From assembly GCF_002332425.1 (NCBI RefSeq), contig NZ_NRGS01000025.1, forward strand, positions 1 through 64,000: a DNA stretch of 64,000 bases, read 5' to 3'. Origin of the DNA: Brachybacterium alimentarium (GTDB lineage Bacteria; Actinomycetota; Actinomycetes; Actinomycetales; Dermabacteraceae). A model generated the notes under the pieces. That model had not been told where the DNA came from. It ran no database searches and saw only the letters and a program-made list of their open reading frames with translations. The position numbers were made by a program, and so were the translations under genes. How positions within the stretch are numbered: position 1 is the first letter of the stretch; each line of letters begins with the position of its first letter. Positions 53,327 through 64,000 of the stretch are shown here, piece by piece.

Positions 53327-54771
53327 CGAACGCTCCCCTCGGCGCCCTGGAGACCGCGGCGGCCCTGCGTCGCGGTGAGATCGACGTTCGCGAACTCGCC
53401 GCTGACTCCCTGGACGCGGCCCGGGGCGTCGGTGCCGAGGTGGGCGCCTTCGCGCACGTGCTGGAGGAGCTCACTCGTGAGCAGGCGCGCATCGCAGCAG
53501 AGGGGATCGAGGACGCCCGGCGCGACGGAACCCTCGACGAGCTCGGGCAGCGGTCCCCTCTGTGGGGAGTGCCGATGCCGATCAAGGACCTCACCCAGGT
53601 CGCCGGGCAGCCCTTCGAGGCCGGGAGCATGGCGCTGCGAGGGAACATCGCGACCGTGACCGACGGCGTCGCGCAGCGCCTCCTCGACGCCGGCACCCTC
53701 ACGATCGGGAAGACCAGCACCCCGGAGTTCGGGATGCCCTGCTACACCGAGCCCGCGACCGGGGCGCCGGCCCGGACGCCCTGGGACCTGCGCCGCACCG
53801 CCGGCGGGTCCAGCGGCGGTGCGGCCGCGGCGGTCGCGAGCGGAGTGGTCCCGATCGCCCATGGCTCCGACGGGGGAGGGTCGGTGCGGATCCCTGCCGC
53901 GTGCTGCGGCATCGTCGGGATCAAGCCCTCGCGCGGAGTGGTCTCGCCGGGCCCCTACTCGACCGAGGGCATGGGGCTGGCCACCGATGGAGTCCTCTCC
54001 CGCAGTGTCCGCGACGCGGCCGCCGGCCTCGACCTGATCGCCGGGCCGCGCGACGGGGACTTCATGCCCCGACCCCGCCCCCCGATGAGCTATCTCGACA
54101 GCGTCGGCCGGGCGCCGGGCCCGCTGAGGATCGGGGTGCTCCTCGAACCGCTCGCCGCGGTGACCGACGTGCATCCGGCGGCACTGCGCGGCGTCGAGCG
54201 TGCGATCGAGCTGCTGCACGGGCTCGGCCATGTGACGACCCCGATCCCCGCACCGTTCACCCCCCAGGAATGGGCGGCGTTCATGCCGCTGTGGAGCGTG
54301 GGAGCCGCCTCGATCCCGCTCGAGGCGCAGCAGGAGGGCGAACTCCTCGAGCTCACCCGCTGGCTGCGCGAGCAGGGTCAGGGGTACAGCGGGGTCGACC
54401 TCGCCCAGGCGCTGTCCGGGGTGCAGGCGATCGCTCGGCGCACCGGCGAGGCGTTCTCCGCGTACGACGTGGTGCTCACCCCGACGCTGTCCGGGCCGCC
54501 TGCCTTCCCCGGTGAGCTCCAGCTGCCCGGCGGCGCTGACGATTTCGACGCCCAGTGCGCGTTCACCCCGTGGACCAGCAGCTGGAACATGATCGGCAAT
54601 GCAGCGATGTCGGTGCCGCTGCACCGCGAGGAGATCGACGGGACCGAGCTGCCCTTCGGCATCCAGCTCGGAGGGACCCGGCCCGGCGAGGAAGCCCTCC
54701 TGCTGGCGCTGGCGGCGCAGCTGGAGGAGCTGGACCCCTGGCCACTGGTGCGGGAGCCGTCTGCCGCATGA
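53323..54771 (+). CDS. Amidase signature enzyme
   Basis: This 482-residue amidase has the Ser-cisSer-Lys triad: Lys in PMPIKDLTQV, and the two serines in RRTAGGSSGGAAAAVASGVVPIAHGSDGGGSVRIPAACCG. The substrate is unknown; it is not GatA, because no gatB/C genes are near and the C-terminal region differs. It starts with GTG at 53323, overlapping the phosphatase stop, and ends overlapping the S4 gene start. Confidence 0.93.
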   Translation: MTNAPLGALETAAALRRGEIDVRELAADSLDAARGVGAEVGAFAHVLEELTREQARIAAEGIEDARRDGTLDELGQRSPLWGVPMPIKDLTQVAGQPFEAGSMALRGNIATVTDGVAQRLLDAGTLTIGKTSTPEFGMPCYTEPATGAPARTPWDLRRTAGGSSGGAAAAVASGVVPIAHGSDGGGSVRIPAACCGIVGIKPSRGVVSPGPYSTEGMGLATDGVLSRSVRDAAAGLDLIAGPRDGDFMPRPRPPMSYLDSVGRAPGPLRIGVLLEPLAAVTDVHPAALRGVERAIELLHGLGHVTTPIPAPFTPQEWAAFMPLWSVGAASIPLEAQQEGELLELTRWLREQGQGYSGVDLAQALSGVQAIARRTGEAFSAYDVVLTPTLSGPPAFPGELQLPGGADDFDAQCAFTPWTSSWNMIGNAAMSVPLHREEIDGTELPFGIQLGGTRPGEEALLLALAAQLEELDPWPLVREPSAA

Positions 54772-55193
54772 CTGCTCAAGGCGGTGCGGCGAACTCCCAG
54801 CCCGAAGCGAGCGGACCCACCTCCGTGCGCCTGGACGTCTGGCTGTGGAGCGCCCGGCTGATGCCCACTCGATCGGCGGCGACGACGGCCTGCCGGGGCG
54901 GGCATGTGCGCCGCAACGGGGAGCCGACCAAGGCTGCTCAGCGCGTCGTGGTGGGTGATGAGCTGAGGCTGCGCTCTCCGGGCAAGGAGCGGATCGTGGT
55001 GATCACGAAGATCCTCACGAAGCGCGTCGGCGCCCCGATCGCCCGGGAGGCCTACGAGGACCACAGCCCCGAGCCCGCGCCGCAGCTGGCCGCGGCGCCG
55101 CCCCGCCGTGACCGTGGAGCGGGACGGCCCACCAAGCGTGAGCGCCGCGCGCTGGACCGTCTGCGGGGGCGCGAGGACAGCGACCGCCGCTGA
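54768..55193 (+). CDS. S4-domain RNA-binding protein (Hsp15-like)
   Basis: The 141-residue protein has an S4 RNA-binding domain (about 20-70, VRLDVWLWSARLMPTRSAATTACRGGHVRRNG) and a basic C-terminal tail, the layout of HslR/Hsp15, which rescues stalled 50S subunits carrying peptidyl-tRNA. The ATG at 54768 overlaps the amidase stop by 4 bp. It is the last of four coupled genes. Confidence 0.9.
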   Translation: MTAQGGAANSQPEASGPTSVRLDVWLWSARLMPTRSAATTACRGGHVRRNGEPTKAAQRVVVGDELRLRSPGKERIVVITKILTKRVGAPIAREAYEDHSPEPAPQLAAAPPRRDRGAGRPTKRERRALDRLRGREDSDRR

Positions 55194-55361
55194 ACCCGTC
55201 TGTCGTCGGGGCCCGGGCCCCGGGGCCCGGAACCAGCGGTCTCGGTGTCGTCTGCGTGGCCAGAGCGTCAGGCGTGTGGGCACGGAGCTGGATCCATCTC
55301 CGTGTCCGGGCCCGTGCGGAGGATCGGAGCGGGCTCAGCCTCGCCGTGCCGGGCCGCGGTG

Positions 55362-56756
55362 TCAGCCGGCGTGGGACAGGAGCTCACGGCGGTTCTGGGT
55401 GAGCCGTGCGAGCAGGTTCGCCTCGATGCCCACCACCTTGGGGTGGGCCCCGTCAGCGAGCAGCCGCTGCCGGATCGAGGCGAGATCCGCGCTCTCGCGG
55501 ATGAATCGCTTCATGACCGGCTTCGCGCCGATCTGTGCGGCCCACCGCTTGCCCTCGCGGCGGCCCTTCCACGTGGCGAGCATGTCGACCTCCTCGTGCG
55601 TGAGCCAGCCCAGGTTCGCGTAGTCGCCCAGCCGTACCCGGGTCAGCCGCGACTCATCCCAGATCAGCACCATGATGAGGATGAGCCACACCAGGGACAG
55701 CAGCGCCTCGCCGCCGAACAGGACGAGCATGAACGGCAGTCCGCCGCCGAGCGTGGCGAAGAGATTCCACAGGCCGTGCAGGAGCATGCCGGGGATCAGG
55801 GCGGGGATGAATACGAGGAACCCCATGCCGGTGCCCCATTTGCGCACCACGAAACCGACGAGGATGCCGGTCGCCGAGGTGTAGATCGCATGGCCGAAGA
55901 TGTTGAGCACGCCGCGCATGACGAACAGGACCACCACGCCGACTCCGCCGCCGTCCTCGAGGCCCCGGGCGTAGTAGAGGATGTTCTCGGTGAAGGCGAA
56001 GCCGCCGCCGATTAGCGCACCGTAGATCAGGCCGTCCAGCGGCCCGTTGAAGTACCGCCGCGCGAGCAGCATGAGCAGCAGCAGCCCGAGTCCCTTGGAC
56101 GTCTCCTCCACCAGCGGAGCGGAGATCACCGGGCCGATGAACTCGACGAGCCCGTTGCTGCCGGTCAGGGAGTACGTCAGCAGAGAGACCCCGGTGTTCA
56201 GCAGGTAGCTGACGAAAGCCGCGACGGCTGCACCCCAGAGGATCGCGATCCCCAGCAGCGGGAAGGGCTGGGGATCCCATCTGTCGGCCAGCAAGATCAC
56301 CAGGGCGATCACGATCAGCGAGATCAGGGCGAGGAAGGCGGTGACCGTCCACCACGCCGGATTGGCGCTCGAGGTGACGATGAAGCTGAGGAAGGTCAGC
56401 CCCAGCACGACGACGAGTCCGAACCCCAGCACGACCGCCGTGAGCCACACCAGCAGGCTCACCGTGGGGGGCTTGGTCGCTTCCTGGGAGACCTCCTGCA
56501 CCCGACGCATCTGGGTGGACCATGCCGACTGCGGCTGGACGCGGTCGGGGCGCTGGAGCTGCGCCGGCGCATAGCGCGAGGCGGTGAGACCGGTCGCCGG
56601 ACGCACCGAGGTGTCGTAGGCGCGTGGATTGCCGTAGTCGACATACCGGGGTTGAGGAGCGAGGGAGGCGGACCGGGCCCCGGCAGGAGCTCCGGGGCGT
56701 GCGCGCCCGTTGGGCATGAGCTGACCGTTCCGCGGCGGGAAAGGGGGCTGGGACAT
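55362..56756 (-). CDS. PrsW-family intramembrane metalloprotease
   Basis: The 464-residue membrane protein has a 110-residue polar N-terminus, then about eight helices. PrsW motifs are seen: the EE pair in PLVEETSKGLG, FTENILYYARG, GHAIYTSATG and LLHGLWN with the metal-binding histidines. A soluble C-terminal domain (about 365-464) with HEEVDMLATWKGRREGKRWAAQIG follows. PrsW-type proteases cleave anti-sigma factors at site 1. No sigma/anti-sigma pair is adjacent. The ATG at 56756 is used; longer versions are antisense to clpB. Confidence 0.9.
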   Translation of the reverse strand: MSQPPFPPRNGQLMPNGRARPGAPAGARSASLAPQPRYVDYGNPRAYDTSVRPATGLTASRYAPAQLQRPDRVQPQSAWSTQMRRVQEVSQEATKPPTVSLLVWLTAVVLGFGLVVVLGLTFLSFIVTSSANPAWWTVTAFLALISLIVIALVILLADRWDPQPFPLLGIAILWGAAVAAFVSYLLNTGVSLLTYSLTGSNGLVEFIGPVISAPLVEETSKGLGLLLLMLLARRYFNGPLDGLIYGALIGGGFAFTENILYYARGLEDGGGVGVVVLFVMRGVLNIFGHAIYTSATGILVGFVVRKWGTGMGFLVFIPALIPGMLLHGLWNLFATLGGGLPFMLVLFGGEALLSLVWLILIMVLIWDESRLTRVRLGDYANLGWLTHEEVDMLATWKGRREGKRWAAQIGAKPVMKRFIRESADLASIRQRLLADGAHPKVVGIEANLLARLTQNRRELLSHAG

Positions 56757-56981
56757 GAGGGCCTCGTTTTCGGCGGCAGGGGAGAGGTCAGGGCCAGAGG
56801 AGCGGAGCGGACCGGAGGCATCATCGCGGCATCCCCCGCACGCGCCGATGTCTCTGTCCGTGGAGATGTTACAGCTGTCACCATCCATCATCGCTGATGC
56901 GGAGACCGCCCCGAGCGCATTGTGGACAGGCGCCGGCGGAGCGCCCGCCGCTGGCTCGAGCAGACCGGCACCGAGGACAAG

Positions 56982-57002
56982 GTTGAGCGGAATAGACTCA
57001 AC
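56982..57002 (+). promoter_or_regulatory. HAIR operator of clpB
   Basis: GTTGAGC-N7-ACTCAAC fits the HspR consensus (CTTGAGT-N7-ACTCAAG) except at the outer positions. It lies 154 bp before the clpB start and places clpB in the HspR regulon with dnaK. Confidence 0.85.
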
Positions 57003-57081
57003 CCAGGGTTCGTTGCAGGCAGTGAGCCGAGCGCGGTACCACCGGGCTCGCGGCACCACCGGACCGTGGTCCCGTAGTGCT

Positions 57082-57113
57082 GAAGAACCGAAGAACCGAA
57101 GAACCGAAGAACC
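57082..57113 (+). repeat. Four tandem copies of GAAGAACC in the clpB leader
   Basis: Four perfect 8-bp units run without a break. The array ends 42 bp before the clpB GTG, within the probable 5' untranslated region. Confidence 0.9.
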
Positions 57114-57155
57114 GTAGAGACCTGAGAGACCAGACAGGCCAGGGAGAGGAGCATC

Positions 57156-59837
57156 GTGGAATTCCAGTTCACCACTCGTTCGCAGGAAGCGGTCACCGCT
57201 GCCGCGGAGAAGGCCGTCGAGCTCGGCAATCCGCAGATCAGCTCGATGCACCTGCTCTGGGTGCTGGCCGCTCAGACTGACGGCATCGGGCGCGCCGTGC
57301 TCACCGAGGTGGGCGCCGATCCGCAGGACGTCGCGCGACGCGCCGAGCAGGCTGTGCTCGGTCTGCCCCAGGTCACCGGCAGTGCGGGCGCCCAGCCCAC
57401 CTTCGTCGGCACCGGCTTCGACGCCCTCGAGGCGGCGCGCCGCGAGGCCGATTCCCAGCACCGGACCTATCTGTCCACCGAGCACCTGATGATCGGCATC
57501 GCGCTCGGCAAGGACGCGGCGTCCCGGCTGCTCTCCGCCGTCGGCGCGACGCCGACCTCCCTTCGCGATGCCGTGACCCGACTGACCCCAGGAGATGAAC
57601 GGATGACCCAGATGGACTCCCAGAACCCCGAAGGATCCTTCCAGAGCCTCGAGAAGTTCGGTGTCGACCTCACCGAACAGGCTCGGGAGGGCCGACTGGA
57701 CCCGGTGATCGGACGCGACGGCGAGATCCGCCGTGTGGTGCAGGTGCTCTCGCGCCGCACCAAGAACAACCCGGTGCTGATCGGCGAGCCCGGCGTCGGC
57801 AAGACCTCCGTCGTGGAAGGGCTGGCCCAGCGCATCGTCGCCGGCGACGTGCCCGACTCGCTGCGCGGCAAGCGCCTGATCTCGCTGGACCTCTCTTCGA
57901 TGGTCGCGGGCTCGAAGTACCGCGGTGAGTTCGAGGAGCGCATGAAGGCGGTGCTCGACGAGATCCGCACCAGCAACGGCCAGATCATCACGTTCATCGA
58001 TGAGCTGCACACCGTGGTCGGCGCAGGAGGCAGCGGCGACGGCTCGATGGACGCCGGCAACATGCTCAAGCCCATGCTGGCCCGTGGCGAGCTGCGCATG
58101 GTCGGTGCGACCACCCTGGACGAGTACCGCGAGAACATCGAGAAGGATCCTGCGCTCGAACGGCGCTTCCAGCAGGTGTTCGTCGGCGAGCCCAGCGTCG
58201 AGGACACCATCACGATCCTGCGCGGGCTCAAGGACAAGTACGAGGCGCACCACAAGGTCTCGATCACCGATGCCGCACTGGTCGCCGCAGCGACGCTCTC
58301 GAGCCGCTACATCTCCGGGCGTCAGCTGCCGGACAAGGCGATCGACCTCGTCGATGAGGCGGCGTCGCGGCAGCGCATGGAGCTGGATTCGTCGCCGGAG
58401 CAGCTGGACATCCTGCGCAGGCAGGTGGACCGGCTCAAGATGGAGGAGCTCGCGCTCGACGGCAGCGACGATCCCGGCAGCATCGCGCAGCTGGAGTCGG
58501 TGCGCTCCCAGCTCGCCGATCGCAGCGAGCAGATGACGACCCTCTCGGCTCGATGGGAGCGGGAGAAGGCCGGACTCAACCTGGTCGGCGACCTCAAGGC
58601 CCAGCTGGAGAAGCTGCGCATGCGGGCCGACCGTGCCCAGCGAGAGGGCGACCTGACGGCAGCCTCCAAGATCCTCTACGGGGACATCCCCGAGCTCAAG
58701 ATGCAGCTGGTGGATGCGGAGGAGAAGGAGGCCGCCGGGAGCCTCGAGGGAGACCGTCCGCTGGTCTCTGACCATGTGGGACCGGACGACATCGCCGATG
58801 TGGTGGGCAGCTGGACCGGCATCCCTGCAGGTCGGCTGCTGCAGGCCGAGAGTCAGAAGCTGCTGGACATGGAAGACCTCCTCGGCGAGCGCCTGATCGG
58901 CCAGCGCCGAGCCGTCGCCGAGGTCTCCGATGCCGTGCGGCGGTCACGCGCCGGGATCGCCGATCCGAATCGTCCCACCGGTTCGTTCCTGTTCCTGGGG
59001 CCGACGGGCGTGGGCAAGACGGAACTGGCCAAGGCGCTCGCGGACTTCCTCTTCGACGACGAGCGCGCCATGGTGCGCATCGACATGTCGGAGTACGGGG
59101 AGAAGCACACGGTCTCCCGTCTGGTCGGTGCCCCTCCGGGCTACGTCGGCTACGACGAGGGCGGTCAGCTGACCGAGGCCGTGCGCCGCAGGCCCTACTC
59201 GGTGGTGCTGCTCGACGAGATCGAGAAGGCCCATCCCGATGTGTTCGACGTCCTCCTCCAGGTGCTCGACGACGGTCGCCTGACCGACGGCCAGGGCCGC
59301 ACCGTGGACTTCCGCTCCTCGATCCTCATCCTCACCTCGAACCTCGGGGCGCATGTCCTGCAGGACCAGTCGCTCGAGGAGAAGGAGAAGCACGAGCGGG
59401 TCATGCAGGTGGTGCGCGCCTCCTTCAAGCCCGAGTTCCTCAACCGGCTCGATGACGTGGTGATGTTCGATGCGCTCTCGCGCGAGCAGCTCTCGCGGAT
59501 CGTGACCCTGCAGATCGCGGAGGTCGCCTCGCGTCTCGAGGATCGGCGCATCCGGCTCGAGGTCGACGAGGCGGCGACCCGATGGCTCGCCGCCGAGGGC
59601 TTCGACCCGATGTACGGAGCGCGTCCGCTGAAGCGCCTGGTCCAGAAGGAGATCGGTGACGGACTGGCCCGGTTGATCCTGAAGGGCGAGGTCCATGACG
59701 GCGAGAGCGTCGCCGTGGGTGTCCAGGAGGACGGCCACGGCCTGTCTCTGGTGGTCCTTCCGGAGGACGGAACGACGCCGGAGCAGTCCGGCTCGTCGAC
59801 GGGCGAGGAGCAGGAGGAGCCGACCGCGGAGGCGTGA
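57156..59837 (+). CDS. clpB: ATP-dependent disaggregase ClpB
   Basis: This 893-residue Hsp100 works with DnaK to rescue aggregated proteins. It has the N-terminal Clp-N domain (1-145), AAA-1 with Walker [10 protein letters not shown] and Walker [10 protein letters not shown], the coiled-coil M-domain (about 410-525; this separates ClpB from ClpA/C), AAA-2 with [12 protein letters not shown] and [15 protein letters not shown], and a C-terminal acidic tail. The GTG at 57156 has AGGGAGAGGAG upstream. It is controlled by a HAIR box. The N-domain appears complete. A second in-frame ATG around 57603 could give the shorter ClpB form known in bacteria. Confidence 0.97.
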   Translation: MEFQFTTRSQEAVTAAAEKAVELGNPQISSMHLLWVLAAQTDGIGRAVLTEVGADPQDVARRAEQAVLGLPQVTGSAGAQPTFVGTGFDALEAARREADSQHRTYLSTEHLMIGIALGKDAASRLLSAVGATPTSLRDAVTRLTPGDERMTQMDSQNPEGSFQSLEKFGVDLTEQAREGRLDPVIGRDGEIRRVVQVLSRRTKNNPVLIGEPGVGKTSVVEGLAQRIVAGDVPDSLRGKRLISLDLSSMVAGSKYRGEFEERMKAVLDEIRTSNGQIITFIDELHTVVGAGGSGDGSMDAGNMLKPMLARGELRMVGATTLDEYRENIEKDPALERRFQQVFVGEPSVEDTITILRGLKDKYEAHHKVSITDAALVAAATLSSRYISGRQLPDKAIDLVDEAASRQRMELDSSPEQLDILRRQVDRLKMEELALDGSDDPGSIAQLESVRSQLADRSEQMTTLSARWEREKAGLNLVGDLKAQLEKLRMRADRAQREGDLTAASKILYGDIPELKMQLVDAEEKEAAGSLEGDRPLVSDHVGPDDIADVVGSWTGIPAGRLLQAESQKLLDMEDLLGERLIGQRRAVAEVSDAVRRSRAGIADPNRPTGSFLFLGPTGVGKTELAKALADFLFDDERAMVRIDMSEYGEKHTVSRLVGAPPGYVGYDEGGQLTEAVRRRPYSVVLLDEIEKAHPDVFDVLLQVLDDGRLTDGQGRTVDFRSSILILTSNLGAHVLQDQSLEEKEKHERVMQVVRASFKPEFLNRLDDVVMFDALSREQLSRIVTLQIAEVASRLEDRRIRLEVDEAATRWLAAEGFDPMYGARPLKRLVQKEIGDGLARLILKGEVHDGESVAVGVQEDGHGLSLVVLPEDGTTPEQSGSSTGEEQEEPTAEA

Positions 59838-59958
59838 GTCTCCGCGCACGGTCCCGAGGCGGCCTGAGCCGTCCTGGCCCGCAGCAGCCGATCACCTGAT
59901 CGCCTCGCAGGGTCGGGTCTCCTCGCGAGGCGCTGCTTCCCGTTCGGATCCGGTCTCA

Positions 59959-61125
59959 TCACCGGGCATCCCAGGGGAGCGGCGCCTCGCGGCGTCGCAT
60001 GTCGTACCAGGTCTCCGAATCCAGCACGCTCTCCCGGACGCCTTCGACACGGTCGGCGATCTCGCGGTGGGCGTGCTCGAGGTCCCGCAGCGAGTCAGCG
60101 GCCTCCGGGCTGACAGGCTCGACGGCATCGGCCGCGTGTCCAGCCATGTCCGCGCTGACTCCGGGAAGCTCCGAGATCGGACCGGAGGTGGCCATCTCGC
60201 CGAGCGCCTCCAGGTGCCGATACCCGCCCCGTTCCATCGCCCTGGCCGCCCCGGCGAGATCACCCTCGCCCAGGGCATCGATCACCTCACCACCCGCTTG
60301 GGAGTAGTTGGCGAAGAGGTGGTCGACGCCGTGCACGATGCCTGCCGCCGTCGAGTTCTCCCCGATCAGGAGCGAGGAGGCGTCCAGCGGCACCCGCGCC
60401 AGAGAGACGGCTGGTGTGAACTCGTCATGGCCGCTGTCGATCAGGGCTGCCTCGGCCCCATCCAGCGCCTCACCTGCCATCGTGTGGGCGTCCAGCACCG
60501 CCTGCCCGCCGGCGGTGTAGACGTTTCCGCGCAGCGCTGTACGTCGTGCCAGCTCACCGCGCTCGAGCGACTCCTGCGTGAGGCCGTATTCCTCGCTCTG
60601 GGGCAGTTCGCCGCCGTGGTGCGGAAGCCGCGGTACGAACGGACCGGCGAACGGCGGAATGCTCCACGGCTCGTTGAGCTTCCGCCAGACGCCGGCGATC
60701 TTCTCGTGGTCGATCGGATGACGGAAACCGGGATCCACCTCGGGGAACAGAGTGAACTTCCCGGATCGGGGAGCGGTGGCCGAACCTGTCCCCGTGAAGG
60801 GCGCCCTCAACGGGTCGATCCCGCCCGCCCTCACCGCGAAGCCGGGATCGGCGAACGGGTCGGCCCGGGACGCATCGGACTGCTGAGCGGATTCGTCGTG
60901 CAGCCGGCGCGCGTGCTCGCGCAGGATCCCGCACAGGTCGGCGCCCTGGCGGGCCACGGTCGCGGTCCGTGCCCGGTGGTCGTCAGCGTCCGGCCCCGTC
61001 CAGGTGACCGCCGCTGACGCACCTCGCAGAGCGTCGAACAGTGCGATCAGCCGCTCGACGCGCTCGACGACCTCCGCGGCGAGCTCGTCCATGGTCTCGG
61101 TGTCGCATCCCCAGATGGTGTCCAT
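59959..61125 (-). CDS. WXG100/ESX-like hypothetical protein
   Basis: The 388-residue protein begins with an 80-residue helical hairpin whose turn carries WTGPDAD (CDTETMDELAAEVVERVERLIALFDALRGASAAVTWTGPDADDHRARTATVARQG). This is the pattern of WXG100-like or PPE-type secreted proteins, though a clean WXG is replaced by WTG. The rest (90-388) is helical and acidic with no membrane helix. No EccC/Ess genes are nearby, so secretion is unproven. The ATG at 61125 is used; upstream codons are unlikely. Convergent with clpB. Confidence 0.6.
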   Translation of the reverse strand: MDTIWGCDTETMDELAAEVVERVERLIALFDALRGASAAVTWTGPDADDHRARTATVARQGADLCGILREHARRLHDESAQQSDASRADPFADPGFAVRAGGIDPLRAPFTGTGSATAPRSGKFTLFPEVDPGFRHPIDHEKIAGVWRKLNEPWSIPPFAGPFVPRLPHHGGELPQSEEYGLTQESLERGELARRTALRGNVYTAGGQAVLDAHTMAGEALDGAEAALIDSGHDEFTPAVSLARVPLDASSLLIGENSTAAGIVHGVDHLFANYSQAGGEVIDALGEGDLAGAARAMERGGYRHLEALGEMATSGPISELPGVSADMAGHAADAVEPVSPEAADSLRDLEHAHREIADRVEGVRESVLDSETWYDMRRREAPLPWDAR

Positions 61126-61272
61126 GCACAGAACGTAGCCAGACGTGCCGGGCGCATGCCGAGGAGGCCGGTCGCCTGTGGACGGAGCCGGTCCGGCCCG
61201 CGATGTGGAGGAACGGTCGCCCGGGGCAGGCAGGTGCGGACCCTGCAGCACAGCCCGCCCGACGGACGCAGA

Positions 61273-61304
61273 GCGGCCCCGGGACCTCGAGGTCCCGGGG
61301 CCGC
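61273..61304 (-). terminator. Perfect 32-bp palindrome, leuS terminator
   Basis: GCGGCCCCGGGACCTC (61273-61288) is followed at once by its reverse complement (61289-61304). Read from leuS it lies 20 bp after the stop and should form a strong hairpin terminator. Confidence 0.8.
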
Positions 61305-61323
61305 AGACGCCTCGCGCGAACGC

Positions 61324-64000
<2,677 letters not shown>

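Larger units (their letters stand above)
56757..57155 (+). promoter_or_regulatory. clpB upstream region
   Basis: This 399-bp stretch between divergent prsW and clpB holds no gene. It contains one HAIR box (56982-57002) and, closer to clpB, four copies of an 8-bp repeat (57082-57113). The prsW promoter must lie near its left end. Confidence 0.7.

Noticed and set aside
56757-58775. N-terminal extension of the PrsW gene by about 670 codons
   Set aside because: It runs antisense through the first half of clpB and the HAIR region. The PrsW start at 56756 fits the family length.

Overview
The window is high-GC DNA from an actinobacterium, most likely Brachybacterium or a close Dermabacteraceae relative. 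The evidence is the dnaK-grpE-dnaJ-hspR cluster with HspR (HAIR) operators, a clpB with the same operator, a high frequency of GTG/TTG starts, ATGA-type gene overlaps, and a pair of ATP-grasp ligases flanking an aspartate/glutamate-type racemase. That last set fits the D-amino-acid peptidoglycan bridges known in this group. The genus is an inference from gene content, not from a marker gene.

Positions 1-11822 are accessory DNA. The left edge carries a partial HEPN-like gene and a broken tnsA. From 1453 to 11822 lies what appears to be a complete Tn7-like transposon. It encodes TnsA, TnsB, TnsC and TniQ as overlapping or closely packed genes on the minus strand, has matching TGTAGGTTC termini, and carries a LuxR-type two-component system with an ABC exporter as cargo (resembling antibiotic-sensing resistance modules). 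Its left terminus faces the right terminus of a second, decayed relative across exactly 5 bp. Its right terminus stops 54 bp before the first HAIR operator of dnaK.

Positions 11877-64000 look like stable chromosome. In order: the dnaK heat-shock cluster; a glycosyltransferase/VTT membrane protein/glycosyltransferase operon; a PEBP protein; the ATP-grasp/racemase/ATP-grasp locus; a maltose/maltodextrin operon (malEFG plus two GH13 enzymes, minus strand) with a divergent LacI regulator; trpS; a DUF5129/TPM-type membrane protein; cysK-cysE; sir2 coupled to an aldo/keto reductase; arginine deiminase; a GNAT; the glycine-cleavage genes gcvT-gcvH-gcvP; a short MetE-family protein; a class-I glutamine-amidotransferase-like hydrolase; a small membrane protein; deoD; an MFS transporter; a Sua5/YrdC protein; DUF952; a tightly overlapped GNAT-LMWPTP-amidase-S4 set; a PrsW-type protease; clpB; a WXG100-like hypothetical protein; and leuS, cut by the right edge.

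The heat-shock genes (dnaK, grpE, dnaJ, hspR and, 41 kb away, clpB) appear to form one HspR regulon through three HAIR boxes. The maltose block has a recognisable promoter overlapped by LacI-type half-sites and a hairpin plus an 8-bp tandem repeat between malE and malF. I recognised no tRNA, rRNA, CRISPR array or origin.
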